Positions 16,597-26,151 of a stretch of DNA of 64,000 nt are shown here, one piece after another. The notes below the pieces were generated by a model. That model saw nothing but the letters and a program-made list of their open reading frames with translations. It was not told where the DNA came from and did not search any database. Source of the DNA: an uncultured Oscillospiraceae bacterium (GTDB lineage Bacteria; Bacillota; Clostridia; Oscillospirales; Acutalibacteraceae); the NCBI GenBank assembly GCA_900545625.1, contig UQZS01000001.1, forward strand, positions 62,001 through 126,000. Direction: 5' to 3'. The translations under genes and the position numbers were made by a program. Every line of letters begins with the position of its first letter. Position 1 is the first letter of the stretch.

Positions 16597-18078
16597 TTAT
16601 GCTTGCACCTTTGTCTCATCCTCGGTTTGTGCGGCGGCGCGGCGTTCGGCGAGCTCGCGCTCGACACGCGCTTTTTGTTCTTTGGAATAGCGGATGCACA
16701 AAAACGGGATCAAATACAATGCGGAGCCGAGCGCAGGCAGCAGCATGAACAGCGGCCACTGTGCGCTGTAAAAAATCTCAGGCTGCCCTGCATCGCCCAA
16801 ATCGGCATTAAAACCGAGCGCGGTGAGCACCAGGCCGCTGGTCATCAGCTTGAGCGCATCCGTCAGCTTGTTGGTGAGGTTCTGCAAAGAGTTGCTGATT
16901 CCCTCCGTGCGCTTACCCGTTTTCCATTCCACATAATCCACCGCGTCACAGAGAATGGAACGCTGAGCAATACCAACCATATTGACGGGGACGGAGGAAA
17001 TGGAGATGAGAAGCACCACCAGCAGCATCTGCGGCAGCGTTTGAAACCCGACAAAATACGCTGCGACGCGGAAAACAATATTCATCAGCTGCGCTAAAAT
17101 TACAATATTCCGCATGCCGCCGATCTTATCCGACAGCTTGACGGCAAAGAACATGCTTACGGCGGACAGCACGCTGACTAAGATCCCGTAGTAAAACTGC
17201 ACGGTCTCGCCGTTGACCACGGTGTCCCCGATCTGCACGGAGACGCAATATTGGAAGAAATAGATCTGCGGCACCGCGCCGTTGAGGAAATTTAAGATCT
17301 GCGCAAGCAGCAGCAGGATCAAGATTTTGTTGTGCCGCAGCAGCGCCAGGTCTTGCAACAGAGACTGCTCGCGGCGGTTCTCCACATAAGCAACGCGTTC
17401 TTTTGTTTTGCTTGCAAGAATCGATAAGCATTCGCCGCCGAAGCCGAATACGATACCGAACAGCAAAAACAGCGTTTTTTCACTGATACCGATCGCTTCG
17501 CGCGCGCCCATGATAAGCGGCACAAGACTCGTAACGCCCCACGCCGCACCGACACCGATATTCAGCCACTGCGAAACGCGGGAACGCTCATGTGGGAGCG
17601 GCGAGATCAGGGACATCATGCCCCAAAGGGCAACATCCTGAAACGAATAGGTCACATCCCATGCAATGTAGACACAAAGCAGGATCACAAGCGCCGCCGT
17701 CTCCCCAACGCCAAAGTCCACGAACATCAGCGCTGTCAGCGCACCGATGGCAAGCGGCAATTTCCCGAGATACGGGTGAAGCTTGTTACCGTCTTTGCAT
17801 TTGCGGCGATCCACTATAGCGCCGACGATGGGATCATTGATCGCATCCCATATACGGGTGAAGCCCGTAAGAAAACCGACGCGTGCAGGCGAAATGCGCA
17901 AAATGTTTGTGCAAAAATAAAACAACCACTGCGAGACGAATACATACGCCATATTTTGCCCCGTCAGCGCGGCGGAATACGCCAGCAGCTCACGGTTCGG
18001 CACACAGCCTTCTTCAGCCTCCTTGCTGAAAGGGTTCCAAAAGCCTTTTTTCGTTTTGGTCGCTTTAGATGATTGCAT
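16597..18078 (-). CDS. GPH-family sugar:cation symporter (MFS)
   Basis: A 493-residue, roughly 12-helix transporter of the glycoside-pentoside-hexuronide:cation group (MelB/XynB-like). Marks: GFTRIWDAINDPIVGAIVDR with the cation-site acidic residues, the LPLAIGA stretch, and DAVDYVEWKTGKRTEGI in the second half. Cytoplasmic basic and acidic tails are present. Probable substrate is a glycoside or oligosaccharide; no glycosidase is adjacent, so the sugar remains unknown. Confidence 0.88.
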   Translation of the reverse strand: MQSSKATKTKKGFWNPFSKEAEEGCVPNRELLAYSAALTGQNMAYVFVSQWLFYFCTNILRISPARVGFLTGFTRIWDAINDPIVGAIVDRRKCKDGNKLHPYLGKLPLAIGALTALMFVDFGVGETAALVILLCVYIAWDVTYSFQDVALWGMMSLISPLPHERSRVSQWLNIGVGAAWGVTSLVPLIMGAREAIGISEKTLFLLFGIVFGFGGECLSILASKTKERVAYVENRREQSLLQDLALLRHNKILILLLLAQILNFLNGAVPQIYFFQYCVSVQIGDTVVNGETVQFYYGILVSVLSAVSMFFAVKLSDKIGGMRNIVILAQLMNIVFRVAAYFVGFQTLPQMLLVVLLISISSVPVNMVGIAQRSILCDAVDYVEWKTGKRTEGISNSLQNLTNKLTDALKLMTSGLVLTALGFNADLGDAGQPEIFYSAQWPLFMLLPALGSALYLIPFLCIRYSKEQKARVERELAERRAAAQTEDETKVQA

Positions 18079-18118
18079 GGCAGCCTCCGTTTCTCCCGTT
18101 TAACCCATAATCTTAACT

Positions 18119-18616
18119 TTAAATAAACTTTATACGCTTGTCGGCTTGCAAAAGGCAGACAGCATGTGCGGCAATCCCCTGCTTTGTCCCCGTAAAACCA
18201 AGCCCCTCTTCCGTCGTTGCTTTTACGCTTACCGCTTCAAGCGGCAATTTGCACACCTGTGCAATATTTTTCCGCATATCTTCTATATAAGGCGCAAGCT
18301 TTGGTGCTTGCGCGAGCACGGTCGCATCAATATTCCCGACCGTAAACCCATTTTTTCTCAATAGACAAATGACTTCCTGCAGGAGCATCAGACTGTCTGC
18401 ATCTTTATATCGCTTGTCTGTGTCGGGGAAATGTTTTCCGATGTCTCCGAGCGCCGCTGCGCCCAAAAGCGCATCCGAAATCGCATGCAGCAAAACATCC
18501 GCATCGGAATGGCCCAAAAGTCCAATATTGCCGTTCGGGATCTCCACGCCGCCAAGGATCAGCTTGCGCCCCTCCACTAATTTATGTACGTCGTAGCCGT
18601 GTCCGATACGCATCAT
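18119..18616 (-). CDS. ispF: 2-C-methyl-D-erythritol 2,4-cyclodiphosphate synthase
   Basis: Fifth step of the MEP isoprenoid pathway. The 165-residue protein has the metal-ligand motif GHGYDVH at the start, [14 protein letters not shown] (second histidine/aspartate) and [11 protein letters not shown] near the end. The ATG at 18616 overlaps the ispD stop (ATGA) and has GGGAGG 8 bases upstream, so the two are translationally coupled. Confidence 0.96.
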   Translation of the reverse strand: MMRIGHGYDVHKLVEGRKLILGGVEIPNGNIGLLGHSDADVLLHAISDALLGAAALGDIGKHFPDTDKRYKDADSLMLLQEVICLLRKNGFTVGNIDATVLAQAPKLAPYIEDMRKNIAQVCKLPLEAVSVKATTEEGLGFTGTKQGIAAHAVCLLQADKRIKFI

Positions 18617-19356
18617 GGCTGTTTCCTCCCTTCTAAGATCCCTTCGGCGATCCAAATGTCTTCCGGTGTTGTGATTTTGATATTTTCATAGCTGCCTTCG
18701 ACCATGTGCACCGGCACGCCCGCCGCTTCCAGCAGTTTGCAGTCATCGGTAAACAGGGCGCTGTCCGGCACTTCGCGCGAGGCACGCAAATAGATTTCTT
18801 TAGCAAACACCTGCGGCGTGTGTACCGCCCAAAGCGTGCTGCGGTCGGGGGTATCCACGATCACGCCGTTTTCATCCACTACTTTTACGGTATCTTTGAT
18901 ACGAACGCCTGTCGCCGCTGCACTGAACCGAAAAGCCGCCTGAATGGTATCTGTCAATATCCTGTCGGTCACAAGCGGGCGTGCGCCGTCGTGGATGGCA
19001 AGAAATTCGCTTTGTGCGTCGCAGCGCTCTACCGCAGCAAAAACGCTTTCCTGCCGCGTATCGCCGCCGCGCACGATTTCCCTGACCTTACGCGCCCCGG
19101 CGCCGCGCAGCAGCGCTGCCATTTGCGGAATATCCTGCTCACGCGCGGCAATAACGATCTCTTCCACGAGCGCGCATGCTTCAAACGCGCGAACCGTACG
19201 CAAAAGCACAGGGGCGCCGTCAAGCTGCAAAAATTGCTTATTGACGCCGCCCATGCGTGTAGAATTCCCTGCGGCGACCAGAACAGCCGATACAAACGGA
19301 CGCACAGAAGCCGCGGGAATATTCTCTATATTTTGTTTTTTAGGATGCATACGCAT
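18613..19356 (-). CDS. ispD: 2-C-methyl-D-erythritol 4-phosphate cytidylyltransferase
   Basis: Third step of the MEP pathway: CTP + methylerythritol phosphate. Motifs: [13 protein letters not shown] (nucleotide loop), [22 protein letters not shown] and the C-terminal [20 protein letters not shown] then [14 protein letters not shown]. The N-terminus has a short extra stretch of about 20 residues (MRMHPKKQN and on), so the true start is slightly uncertain. Coupled to ispF by a 4-bp overlap. Confidence 0.95.
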   Translation of the reverse strand: MRMHPKKQNIENIPAASVRPFVSAVLVAAGNSTRMGGVNKQFLQLDGAPVLLRTVRAFEACALVEEIVIAAREQDIPQMAALLRGAGARKVREIVRGGDTRQESVFAAVERCDAQSEFLAIHDGARPLVTDRILTDTIQAAFRFSAAATGVRIKDTVKVVDENGVIVDTPDRSTLWAVHTPQVFAKEIYLRASREVPDSALFTDDCKLLEAAGVPVHMVEGSYENIKITTPEDIWIAEGILEGRKQP

Positions 19357-19405
19357 AGAAAACCCCCGCAGGAAAATTGAGCTACGGGAAAGCCCTATAC
19401 CTATC

Positions 19406-20680
19406 TTATACCTTTTCCGTCATTTTTTCAAGTGTTGCAAGACGAATTGCAAGACAAAGCACCTCGACTGCCTTTTTAAGCTCTTCAATGGATGGATACG
19501 TCGGCGCAATGCGAATGTTGCGGTCTGCTTTGTCCACGCCGTAAGGATAAGTCGCGCCGACGGGTGTGAGCACCACGCCCATTTCCCGGCAAAGCTCGCC
19601 GACGCGCTTCGCACTGCATTTCGTGGTGTTTAGGCTGATAAAGTAGCCGCCGTTGGGTTCCGTCCAGCGTGCCAAATCGTTTTCACGCAGCTCGCGGTCA
19701 AGCGCATCTAGTACAATGCGGAATTTCGGCGCAATGATCGCGGCATGCTTTTTCATATGCGCCTGCACGCCCTCCGCGTTTTTCAAAAACTTTACATGCC
19801 GAAGCTGGTTCATTTTGTCATAGCTGATCGTCTGCATGGCAAGCCGCGCACGGATGGCACGGATATTGTTATCCGATGCGGCAAGTGCCGAAACACCTGC
19901 ACCCGGGAACGTAATTTTGGAAGTCGAGGTAAACTCGACAAACATATCCTCGCTGCCGTAAGGCTTGCACGCCTCAAAGATATTCAGCAGATGATCCGGA
20001 TGGTCGCTGAGATCATGGACAATATAAGCATTATCCCAAATCACGCGGAAATCCTCAGCCGCAGGCTTTAACGCCGCCAGCGCACGGACCGTGTCATCCG
20101 AATAAGTGATGCCGTCGGGATTCGAGTATTTCGGCACGCAGAACATGCCCTTGACGCTTTCATCTTTGACCAATTCTTGGATCTTTTCCACATCGGGACC
20201 GTTTTCGGTCATTTCCACATTGAGCATTTCAATGCCGAAGTGCTCGCAAATGGTGAAGTGGCGGTCATATCCGGGCACATTGCATATAAATTTGATCTTC
20301 CCCTGCTGCATCCAAGGGGTACTGCCCGCCCCCTTCGTCATACACTGGGCAATATAGTCAAACATTAAATTCAGGCTCGAAGCGCCGCCGATGATCACGT
20401 TTTCGGGTGAAACCTCCATAAGCTCCGCAAACAAAGCGCGGCACTCCGGGAGTCCTTCCAAGGCGCCGTAATTGCGGCAATCCGTACCATTTGCGGCTTT
20501 GCAGTCGCAAACACCGATGACCTCTTTCAGCATATCCATAGAAAGATCCAGCTGATCAGGTCCGGGTTTGCCGCGGGACATATCGAGCTTTAAATTCAGC
20601 TTTTTCATTTCCGTGTACGCCGCCTGTGCCGCTTGCTTTTCAGCGAGAAGCTGTTCGGCGTTCATCTCTGCATACTGCAT
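19406..20680 (-). CDS. PLP-dependent aminotransferase, class I/II fold
   Basis: A 424-residue aminotransferase of the less studied group related to MocR-type and aspartate aminotransferases (Aminotran_MocR-like). Marks: LDMSRGKPGPDQLDLS near the N-terminus, CDCKAANGTDCRNYG, VPKYSNPDGITYSD, the aspartate in VIWDNAYIVHDL and the probable PLP lysine in FTSTSKITFPGAGVSA. The ATG at 20680 is chosen because GGAGG lies 8 bases upstream; the longer frame would begin with a TTG inside that site. Amino-donor specificity unknown. Confidence 0.87.
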   Translation of the reverse strand: MQYAEMNAEQLLAEKQAAQAAYTEMKKLNLKLDMSRGKPGPDQLDLSMDMLKEVIGVCDCKAANGTDCRNYGALEGLPECRALFAELMEVSPENVIIGGASSLNLMFDYIAQCMTKGAGSTPWMQQGKIKFICNVPGYDRHFTICEHFGIEMLNVEMTENGPDVEKIQELVKDESVKGMFCVPKYSNPDGITYSDDTVRALAALKPAAEDFRVIWDNAYIVHDLSDHPDHLLNIFEACKPYGSEDMFVEFTSTSKITFPGAGVSALAASDNNIRAIRARLAMQTISYDKMNQLRHVKFLKNAEGVQAHMKKHAAIIAPKFRIVLDALDRELRENDLARWTEPNGGYFISLNTTKCSAKRVGELCREMGVVLTPVGATYPYGVDKADRNIRIAPTYPSIEELKKAVEVLCLAIRLATLEKMTEKV

Positions 20681-20723
20681 GATACGCACCTCCAAAATGC
20701 ATCTTCCATAAATTTACGGATAA

Positions 20724-20752
20724 ATTCTATACCATATCCAACGATTTTGCAA
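20724..20752 (-). promoter_or_regulatory. Promoter of the aminotransferase gene
   Basis: On the minus strand: TTGCAA (20747-20752), 17 bases, TAGAAT (20724-20729). Confidence 0.6.
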
Positions 20753-20843
20753 CCGTCGTTTGCTTTTCCTGCTAAAATTCGATGAAAGAAACAAGGCGGT
20801 ATGCTTTTTTATCCGCTTTTCGTCGAATATTTCCAAAAATCCG

Positions 20844-22181
20844 CTATTTTTTCCGCGTAATTACCGCCGGCAGGATCTTTGGCCTTTCCTCCCCGGCGCG
20901 CTCCATTTCGCGTACAAGCATTTCGCGCAAGTGCGCGCGTTCCTTTTTATACGCAGTACTTCGAACCAGATTATGTGCCTCGATCGGATCTTGTTCAAGG
21001 TCATAGAGGTAGTCCTCAAAATAGACCTTTGCGCTGTGCCGCGTGAGCCCGGAGCCAACGGCGCGCACGGCGTATTTGTAGCGCGCGGTACGAAAGCTTC
21101 TGCCGCACTGGCTTTCACTGATCTGCATAAACACGAAATCCCGTGCCTTTTCTTTCCCTGCGTACTGTGCAACGAGAGAGCGCCCCATATATTCAGGCGG
21201 CACATCCACGCCTGCCAAATCCAAAATCGTCGGCGGCAGGTCAATAAGGCTTACCAGCCGTTCGTCATGTCCGCCGCTTTGGAACGGCCCGCCGCAGATG
21301 ACAAGCGGTGTATGCGTACAGCTGTCATGGCAGCTTCGCTTATACTCCATATTGCGGGTTTTAAAGTGTGAGCCGTGGTCGCTCGTGTATATGAGCACAG
21401 TATTTTCATAAAGCCCTTTTTCTTTTAGCTTGCGCACCAGACGCGCAACATTCTCGTCAAGCGCACGGATCGCCGCCAGATAATCGGGATACATTTTCTC
21501 ATAATCCCCGGACAGAAAGGAAAGATCTTTTGGAATCGGAGCGTCTTTATACTGTGCAAGATACTCTTTTTTCCCCTCGTAACAGCCGTGGTCGTTCTGG
21601 TGGTGCGGCTCAAGCTGTGATACAAAGAGGAAAAACGGCTTATCCGACGTCTTTTGGTCAATGTACTCCAGCGCAAAGTCATTGATACAGTCCGCGCGGT
21701 AGCCCTTAAAATCAATTTGGTTCCCGTCGCCGTCAAACACATAGCCGTCGTAGCCGTGTGAGGTGAATTCCAAAACGTCCGCCGCACGCCAATAGTCCCG
21801 GTAGCCCCCCTGCCGCGTTTTTGGGACGGCGGAATCTTCACAGTGCACCCCGATCCCCGGATAGCGGTCGGAAGCGAGGTGCCATTTACCGACATAAGCC
21901 GTCTCATAACCGGCTTCGTTAAGATGATCCGCAAGCGTTTTGGCGTGCTCCGGCAGCGCAATGCCGTTCCAATAGCAGCCGTTCTGCGTAGCATAAGTAC
22001 CCGTTTGAAGACAGGCACGCGCAGGGCCGCACACCGGCTGGCAGGTAAAAGAATTGTCAAAGATCACGCCGTCGCGCGCGATCTCTGTCAGATTCGGCAT
22101 GCAGTCCGCGTTCAATGTATCCCAGCGCTGCTGGTCGCTGAAATAAAAAATTATATTCGGCCGCGTATCCGTTTTTTTCAT
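20844..22181 (-). CDS. Sulfatase of the alkaline-phosphatase superfamily
   Basis: A 445-residue sulfate-ester hydrolase. The formylglycine signature is CGPAR (residues 51-55, cysteine type) in FTCQPVCGPARACLQTG. The metal-ligand motif is FYFSDQQRWDT near the start and a second is LIYTSDHGSH. No signal peptide is seen, so it may act on imported sugars or other sulfated compounds in the cytoplasm. The ATG at 22181 has AAAGGTGG 7 bases before it; the longer frame adds 29 unlikely residues. No sulfatase-maturing radical enzyme is encoded nearby. Confidence 0.9.
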   Translation of the reverse strand: MKKTDTRPNIIFYFSDQQRWDTLNADCMPNLTEIARDGVIFDNSFTCQPVCGPARACLQTGTYATQNGCYWNGIALPEHAKTLADHLNEAGYETAYVGKWHLASDRYPGIGVHCEDSAVPKTRQGGYRDYWRAADVLEFTSHGYDGYVFDGDGNQIDFKGYRADCINDFALEYIDQKTSDKPFFLFVSQLEPHHQNDHGCYEGKKEYLAQYKDAPIPKDLSFLSGDYEKMYPDYLAAIRALDENVARLVRKLKEKGLYENTVLIYTSDHGSHFKTRNMEYKRSCHDSCTHTPLVICGGPFQSGGHDERLVSLIDLPPTILDLAGVDVPPEYMGRSLVAQYAGKEKARDFVFMQISESQCGRSFRTARYKYAVRAVGSGLTRHSAKVYFEDYLYDLEQDPIEAHNLVRSTAYKKERAHLREMLVREMERAGEERPKILPAVITRKK

Positions 22182-22258
22182 TTTTGTACCACCTTTCGGC
22201 AGATATTTCACACTGCACATTTCATTATGAAAGAAAACAACGTACGATCCTTTTTTGT

Positions 22259-22288
22259 ATTGTAGCATAAAGCATACTGTCGCGGCAA
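22259..22288 (-). promoter_or_regulatory. Candidate promoter of the sulfatase gene
   Basis: On the minus strand: TTGCCG (22283-22288), 18 bases, TACAAT (22259-22264). Confidence 0.55.
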
Positions 22289-22326
22289 GTTTGTGCGGAA
22301 AATTTACGGAACCTTTTTCAACCTTG

Positions 22327-22355
22327 TTGATTTCCCCGGAAAACTTTGCTAAGAT
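22327..22355 (+). promoter_or_regulatory. Candidate promoter of the manA unit
   Basis: TTGATT (22327-22332), 17 bases, TAAGAT (22350-22355), 30 bases before manA. Confidence 0.5.
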
Positions 22356-22385
22356 AGAACAAAAGAATTATAGGGAGACAGCGCT

Positions 22386-23345
22386 ATGCTTTTACAATTA
22401 CAGCCTGCATTCAAAGATTATCTTTGGGGCGGTACTCGCTTAAAGACAGACTTTGGCTTTCAAACAGATATGGATCCCGTAGCAGAAGGCTGGATGCTTT
22501 CCTGCCACAAGGATGGACAGAACACTGTCACAAACGGAAAGCACAAGGGAAAAACACTCACGCAAGTCATTGCCGAAGAAGGTAAGGGCCTGCTCGGCAC
22601 ACACTGCGCAGACAGGGCTGAATTCCCGATTCTGATCAAACTCATTGACGCCAAACAGAATCTATCCGTGCAGGTGCACCCGGATGATGCCTATGCGCGC
22701 CGCGTGGAGGGGGAACCGGGGAAAACGGAATGCTGGTATATCCTGGACTGCGATCAGGGGGCAGAGCTGATCTATGGCTTTAAGCAAAAAATTTCCAAAG
22801 AGGAGTTTCGCGAGCGAATCGAAAACAACACCTTTTTGGAGGTCGTCAACCACGTCAAGGTGCATAAAGGTGACTTTTTCTTCATCGAAGCAGGCACGCT
22901 GCATGCCATCGGCGGCGGGATCCTGCTCGCAGAGATCCAACAGAATTCCAACACGACCTACCGCGTTTACGACTACGGCAGGCTTGGTGCGGACGGAAAG
23001 CCCCGTCCTTTGCACACAGAAAAAGCACTGGACGTAACCGTGACCGCGCCGCCCGACCATGCCTGTAAGCCGGAAGGGGATGTTGTGCACAAAGAAGGCT
23101 TTGCCGAACAGTTGCTGACAGCCTGCGACCTGTTCACCGTACATGCGGTAGAGGTAGAAAGCGCTTACAGCGGTGTTGCGGACAAAACCTCGTTTGTATC
23201 CGTCCTGATCACTGATGGCAGCGGCGAAATCAGCTGTAACGGGGAAACGCTTGCCTTAAAGAAGGGCGACAGCATCTTCATTGCAGCTGACAGCGGCAGC
23301 TTTCAAATCAAAGGCAGCCTTTCCTGTGTCGTGACGAGGATTTAA
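22386..23345 (+). CDS. manA: Mannose-6-phosphate isomerase, class I
   Basis: Zinc enzyme that links mannose 6-phosphate with fructose 6-phosphate. The 319-residue length is that of the short Gram-positive type. Visible: the opening FKDYLWGGTRLK, the zinc motif LSVQVHPDDAYA, GKTECWYIL, and EAGTLHAIGGGILLAEIQQNS with the catalytic-domain histidine and glutamate. AGGGAGA precedes the ATG. The SanA-like gene follows after 3 bp, so they are co-transcribed. Confidence 0.93.
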   Translation: MLLQLQPAFKDYLWGGTRLKTDFGFQTDMDPVAEGWMLSCHKDGQNTVTNGKHKGKTLTQVIAEEGKGLLGTHCADRAEFPILIKLIDAKQNLSVQVHPDDAYARRVEGEPGKTECWYILDCDQGAELIYGFKQKISKEEFRERIENNTFLEVVNHVKVHKGDFFFIEAGTLHAIGGGILLAEIQQNSNTTYRVYDYGRLGADGKPRPLHTEKALDVTVTAPPDHACKPEGDVVHKEGFAEQLLTACDLFTVHAVEVESAYSGVADKTSFVSVLITDGSGEISCNGETLALKKGDSIFIAADSGSFQIKGSLSCVVTRI

Positions 23346-23348
23346 GTC

Positions 23349-24038
23349 ATGCGTAAAAAACGCTTGAAAAAAATTATTTTGGCTTTCATCTGCCTCTGCT
23401 TGCTTGGAGCTGCTGTATTCGGCGGCATCAATGCGGCTGTCATCCTGACAGCACGGCCGCATATTTTAACCGAGGAAGAAGCGTGCAAGCTGGATGCAGA
23501 CTGCATTCTTGTGCTCGGCTGCGCCGTATATGGCAATGATATATTAAGCCCCATGCTCGAAGACCGTGTTCTGACAGGTCTTGCTCTGTATGAAGACGGC
23601 GCTTCGGACAGGCTTTTGATGAGCGGCGACCACGGGCAGAAAAATTATGATGAAGTCAACAGCATGAAACAATATTGTGTAGACAAAGGCATAGAACCAA
23701 ACGTTATATTTTTGGATCACGCCGGGTTTTCCACCTACGATTCTATGTACCGCGCACGTGACATTTTCGGTGTCCGTAAGGTCATTATTGTAACGCAGGG
23801 CTATCATCTTTACAGAGCGGTTTATATTGCGCGTGCATTGGGCTTGGAGGCGTATGGTGTTGCGGCGGACAGGCAGGATTACGCGCTTACAACAGATGTC
23901 CGAAATCAAGTGCGCGAATCGCTTGCGCGCGTGAAGGACTTATTTACATGTATTTTCCTGCCGGAGCCGACGTATCTTGGCGAAGCCATCCCGATCAGCG
24001 GCTCAGCTGAACTTTCCGACGACAAGGAGTATGTTTAA
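23349..24038 (+). CDS. SanA/YdcF-like DUF218 membrane-anchored protein
   Basis: A 229-residue protein with one N-terminal membrane anchor (about residues 8-32) and a DUF218 domain outside. Family marks: DCILVLGCAVYGN, SPMLEDRVLTGLALY, LLMSGDHG, FLDHAGFSTYDSMYRA and VTQGYHLYRAVYIARALG. SanA proteins affect cell-envelope permeability to vancomycin in E. coli; the reaction is unknown. Three bases separate it from manA, and its end lies against the next MFS gene. Confidence 0.88.
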   Translation: MRKKRLKKIILAFICLCLLGAAVFGGINAAVILTARPHILTEEEACKLDADCILVLGCAVYGNDILSPMLEDRVLTGLALYEDGASDRLLMSGDHGQKNYDEVNSMKQYCVDKGIEPNVIFLDHAGFSTYDSMYRARDIFGVRKVIIVTQGYHLYRAVYIARALGLEAYGVAADRQDYALTTDVRNQVRESLARVKDLFTCIFLPEPTYLGEAIPISGSAELSDDKEYV

Positions 24039-24042
24039 TTTT

Positions 24043-25278
24043 ATGCAGCGAACCTACAAAGGTACTACGATCGCCTGCTATGCAGGGTATTTTGTGCAGG
24101 CCATCATCAATAATCTTTCCCCCATCCTGTTTATCGTTTTTCAGGAGGAATTCAGCATTTCGCTGACCCAGATCGGCAGCCTGATCCTCATCAATTTCCT
24201 TTCTCAGACCGTTGTGGACCTGATTTCCGTCAAAGTCGTAGATCGAATTGGATATAAAAAAGTCATCCTTACTTCGCACGCCTGTGCAACGGTGGGACTT
24301 ATTCTGCTCGGCACGCTGCCGCGGTTCGTGTCCGCTCCTTTCCCGGCGCTGGTGCTTGCAACTGTCATTTCCGCCATGGGCAGCGGCATGATCGAAGTGA
24401 CCATCAGCCCGATCGTGGACGCCATCCCGAGCGACAAAAAAGAAGCGGATATGAGCCTTTTGCACTCGTTTTACTGCTGGGGGCAAATGACCGTCGTTGC
24501 GCTTTCCACGCTGTTTGTTTGGTTTGCCGGCAACGAATACTGGTTTTTCCTGCCGTTTGCCTGGGCGTGTGTGCCGTTTGTGAACCTGTTGAATTTTGCA
24601 ACGCTCCCCTTCCCGAAAACACTCAAGGAAGAAGAAAAAATTCCGCTTGGCAAGCTGTTTTCTGAACGAAATTTCCGTATCGCTATGCTGCTTATGCTGT
24701 GTGCAGGCGCTTCGGAGCTTGCGATGTCGCAGTGGTCATCGTTCTTCGCCGAAACGGGGCTCGGCGTCACCAAAGTCATGGGCGATCTGCTCGGCCCCTG
24801 CCTGTTTGCTGTATTTATGGGGCTTGGGCGGCTGCTGTTCGGCATTTACGGCAATCGGCTGGACTTAAAAAAGGCAATGTTTTTCTGCGCGGTATTATGC
24901 ATTATCTGTTATACGACCACCGCTGTCTCGCCGAATCCCCTGCTTGCGCTGTTCGGCTGCGCGCTTACAGGCTTTTCGATCAGTCTGTTTTGGCCCGGTA
25001 CATTCAGTCTGGTTTCTTCGCTTTATCCGAACGGCGGTGCTGCAATGTTCGGCGTGCTTGCCATTCTGGGGGACATTGGCTGCTCGGTAGGCCCCTGGAT
25101 CGTCAGCTTCGTCTCCTCTGCCGCACAGCGCGCAGACGCAAGCCTTACGGACGGCGCTGCGCTGAAAGTCGGGCTGGGCTTCGGCAATCTTTTCCCGCTC
25201 CTTTCCATTTTGGGGCTGGTGCTTTTGGGCGTGTTCCGAAAATCCGCCGGTACACGGGTTGACAAATCAAGATCATAA
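24043..25278 (+). CDS. MFS transporter
   Basis: A 411-residue, roughly 12-helix major facilitator. Marks: NNLSPILFIVFQEEFSIS at the start, SQTVVDLISVKVVDRIGYKK (the loop 2-3 signature), GMIEVTISPIVDAIP and FWPGTFSLVSSLYPNGGAAMFG, similar to fucose/sugar-type permeases. Substrate unknown. The ATG at 24043 is preferred; another at 24031 overlaps the AAGGAG site and the SanA-like stop at 24038. The gene closes the manA unit, and its 3' end contains the next promoter. Confidence 0.85.
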   Translation: MQRTYKGTTIACYAGYFVQAIINNLSPILFIVFQEEFSISLTQIGSLILINFLSQTVVDLISVKVVDRIGYKKVILTSHACATVGLILLGTLPRFVSAPFPALVLATVISAMGSGMIEVTISPIVDAIPSDKKEADMSLLHSFYCWGQMTVVALSTLFVWFAGNEYWFFLPFAWACVPFVNLLNFATLPFPKTLKEEEKIPLGKLFSERNFRIAMLLMLCAGASELAMSQWSSFFAETGLGVTKVMGDLLGPCLFAVFMGLGRLLFGIYGNRLDLKKAMFFCAVLCIICYTTTAVSPNPLLALFGCALTGFSISLFWPGTFSLVSSLYPNGGAAMFGVLAILGDIGCSVGPWIVSFVSSAAQRADASLTDGAALKVGLGFGNLFPLLSILGLVLLGVFRKSAGTRVDKSRS

Positions 25279-25287
25279 GCATATAAT
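25259..25287 (+). promoter_or_regulatory. Consensus promoter of the FMN-riboswitch unit
   Basis: Perfect TTGACA (25259-25264), 17-base spacer, perfect TATAAT (25282-25287). The -35 box is inside the last codons of the upstream MFS gene. Confidence 0.85.
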
Positions 25288-25305
25288 GGCAGTACAAATC
25301 AACAG

Positions 25306-25415
25306 CTGTCTTCAAGGCGGGGTGAAAGTCCCCACCGGTGGTAAAAGTCCACAAGCTCTTTGCTGATCGGGTGCAATTCCCGAACCGACGGTCAAAGTCC
25401 GGATGAAAGAAGATG
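25306..25415 (+). ncRNA. FMN riboswitch (RFN element)
   Basis: The conserved RFN blocks are present in order: TCTTCAAGGCGGGGTGAAAG, TCCCCACCGGTGGT, the variable stem, GGGTGCAATTCCCGAACCGA, CGGTCAAAGTCCGGATG, and the closing GAAGA that pairs with TCTTC. A terminator follows 17 bases later, so FMN binding should stop transcription before ribU. Confidence 0.96.
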
Positions 25416-25431
25416 CTTTTTCTGCACTTTC

Positions 25432-25463
25432 GCCTCGTAAGACTTGTCTTACGGGGCTTTTTC
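25432..25463 (+). terminator. Expression-platform terminator of the FMN riboswitch
   Basis: Stem GCCTCGTAAGAC (25432-25443) with GTCTTACGGGGC (25446-25457) and a run of T after it. It ends about 45 bases before the ribU start. Confidence 0.85.
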
Positions 25464-25508
25464 TTTGGACAGCCGCATTTGAATATTTTTTGAAAGGGAC
25501 GATGTATT

Positions 25509-26138
25509 ATGTCCGCACAAGCTGTCCGCTCCACAAAAAAGCAAAAGGTTTTTACCGGTGTGCGCATCCGTAAACTGACTGTCACTGCGCTGCTTGCTGC
25601 CGTGTCCGCCGTATTGATGTTTTTGGATTTCAGTGTGCCGCTGATGCCAAGCTTTATCAAAATGGATCTTTCCGACTTTCCTGCGCTGATCGCCTCATTT
25701 TCTTTAGGCCCTTTGAGCGGCGTTATGGTCTGTCTGTTGAAAAATCTTATCAATCTGCTGACCACCTCAACAGGCGGTGTCGGCGAGCTTTCCAACTTTA
25801 TTTTGGGCTGTTTTCTGGTGATTCCCGCAGGGCTCATATATAAGCGTAAAAAGAACCGCAAATTTGCTTTTCTCGGCGCGCTTACGGGTGCTTGCTGCAT
25901 GGCTGTATTCAGCCTGTTCACCAACTATTTTATCGTTTACCCGGTCTATACCAATTTCATGCCGATGGATGCCATCCTTGCCGCGTATCAGACGATCCTG
26001 CCTACTGTTGACAATCTTTGGAAAGCGCTCTTGGTCTTCAATGTCCCGTTTACTTTCATCAAAGGTATGCTGTGCACCGTAGTCACATTTATTTTGTATA
26101 AACGCTTATCCCCGGTTTTAAAAGGGAAAGCAGGCTGA
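25509..26138 (+). CDS. ribU: ECF transporter riboflavin-binding subunit RibU
   Basis: Membrane S-component that binds riboflavin and works with a shared ECF energising module encoded elsewhere. The 209-residue protein has about six membrane helices. Marks: LLAAVSAVLMFLDFSVPLMP, IKMDLSDFPALIASFSLGP and LKNLINLLTTSTGGVGELSN, the latter typical of RibU. The FMN riboswitch directly upstream supports the substrate. The long N-terminal basic stretch (about 25 residues) precedes the first helix. Confidence 0.94.
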   Translation: MSAQAVRSTKKQKVFTGVRIRKLTVTALLAAVSAVLMFLDFSVPLMPSFIKMDLSDFPALIASFSLGPLSGVMVCLLKNLINLLTTSTGGVGELSNFILGCFLVIPAGLIYKRKKNRKFAFLGALTGACCMAVFSLFTNYFIVYPVYTNFMPMDAILAAYQTILPTVDNLWKALLVFNVPFTFIKGMLCTVVTFILYKRLSPVLKGKAG

Positions 26139-26151
26139 ACGGAGGAAAACC

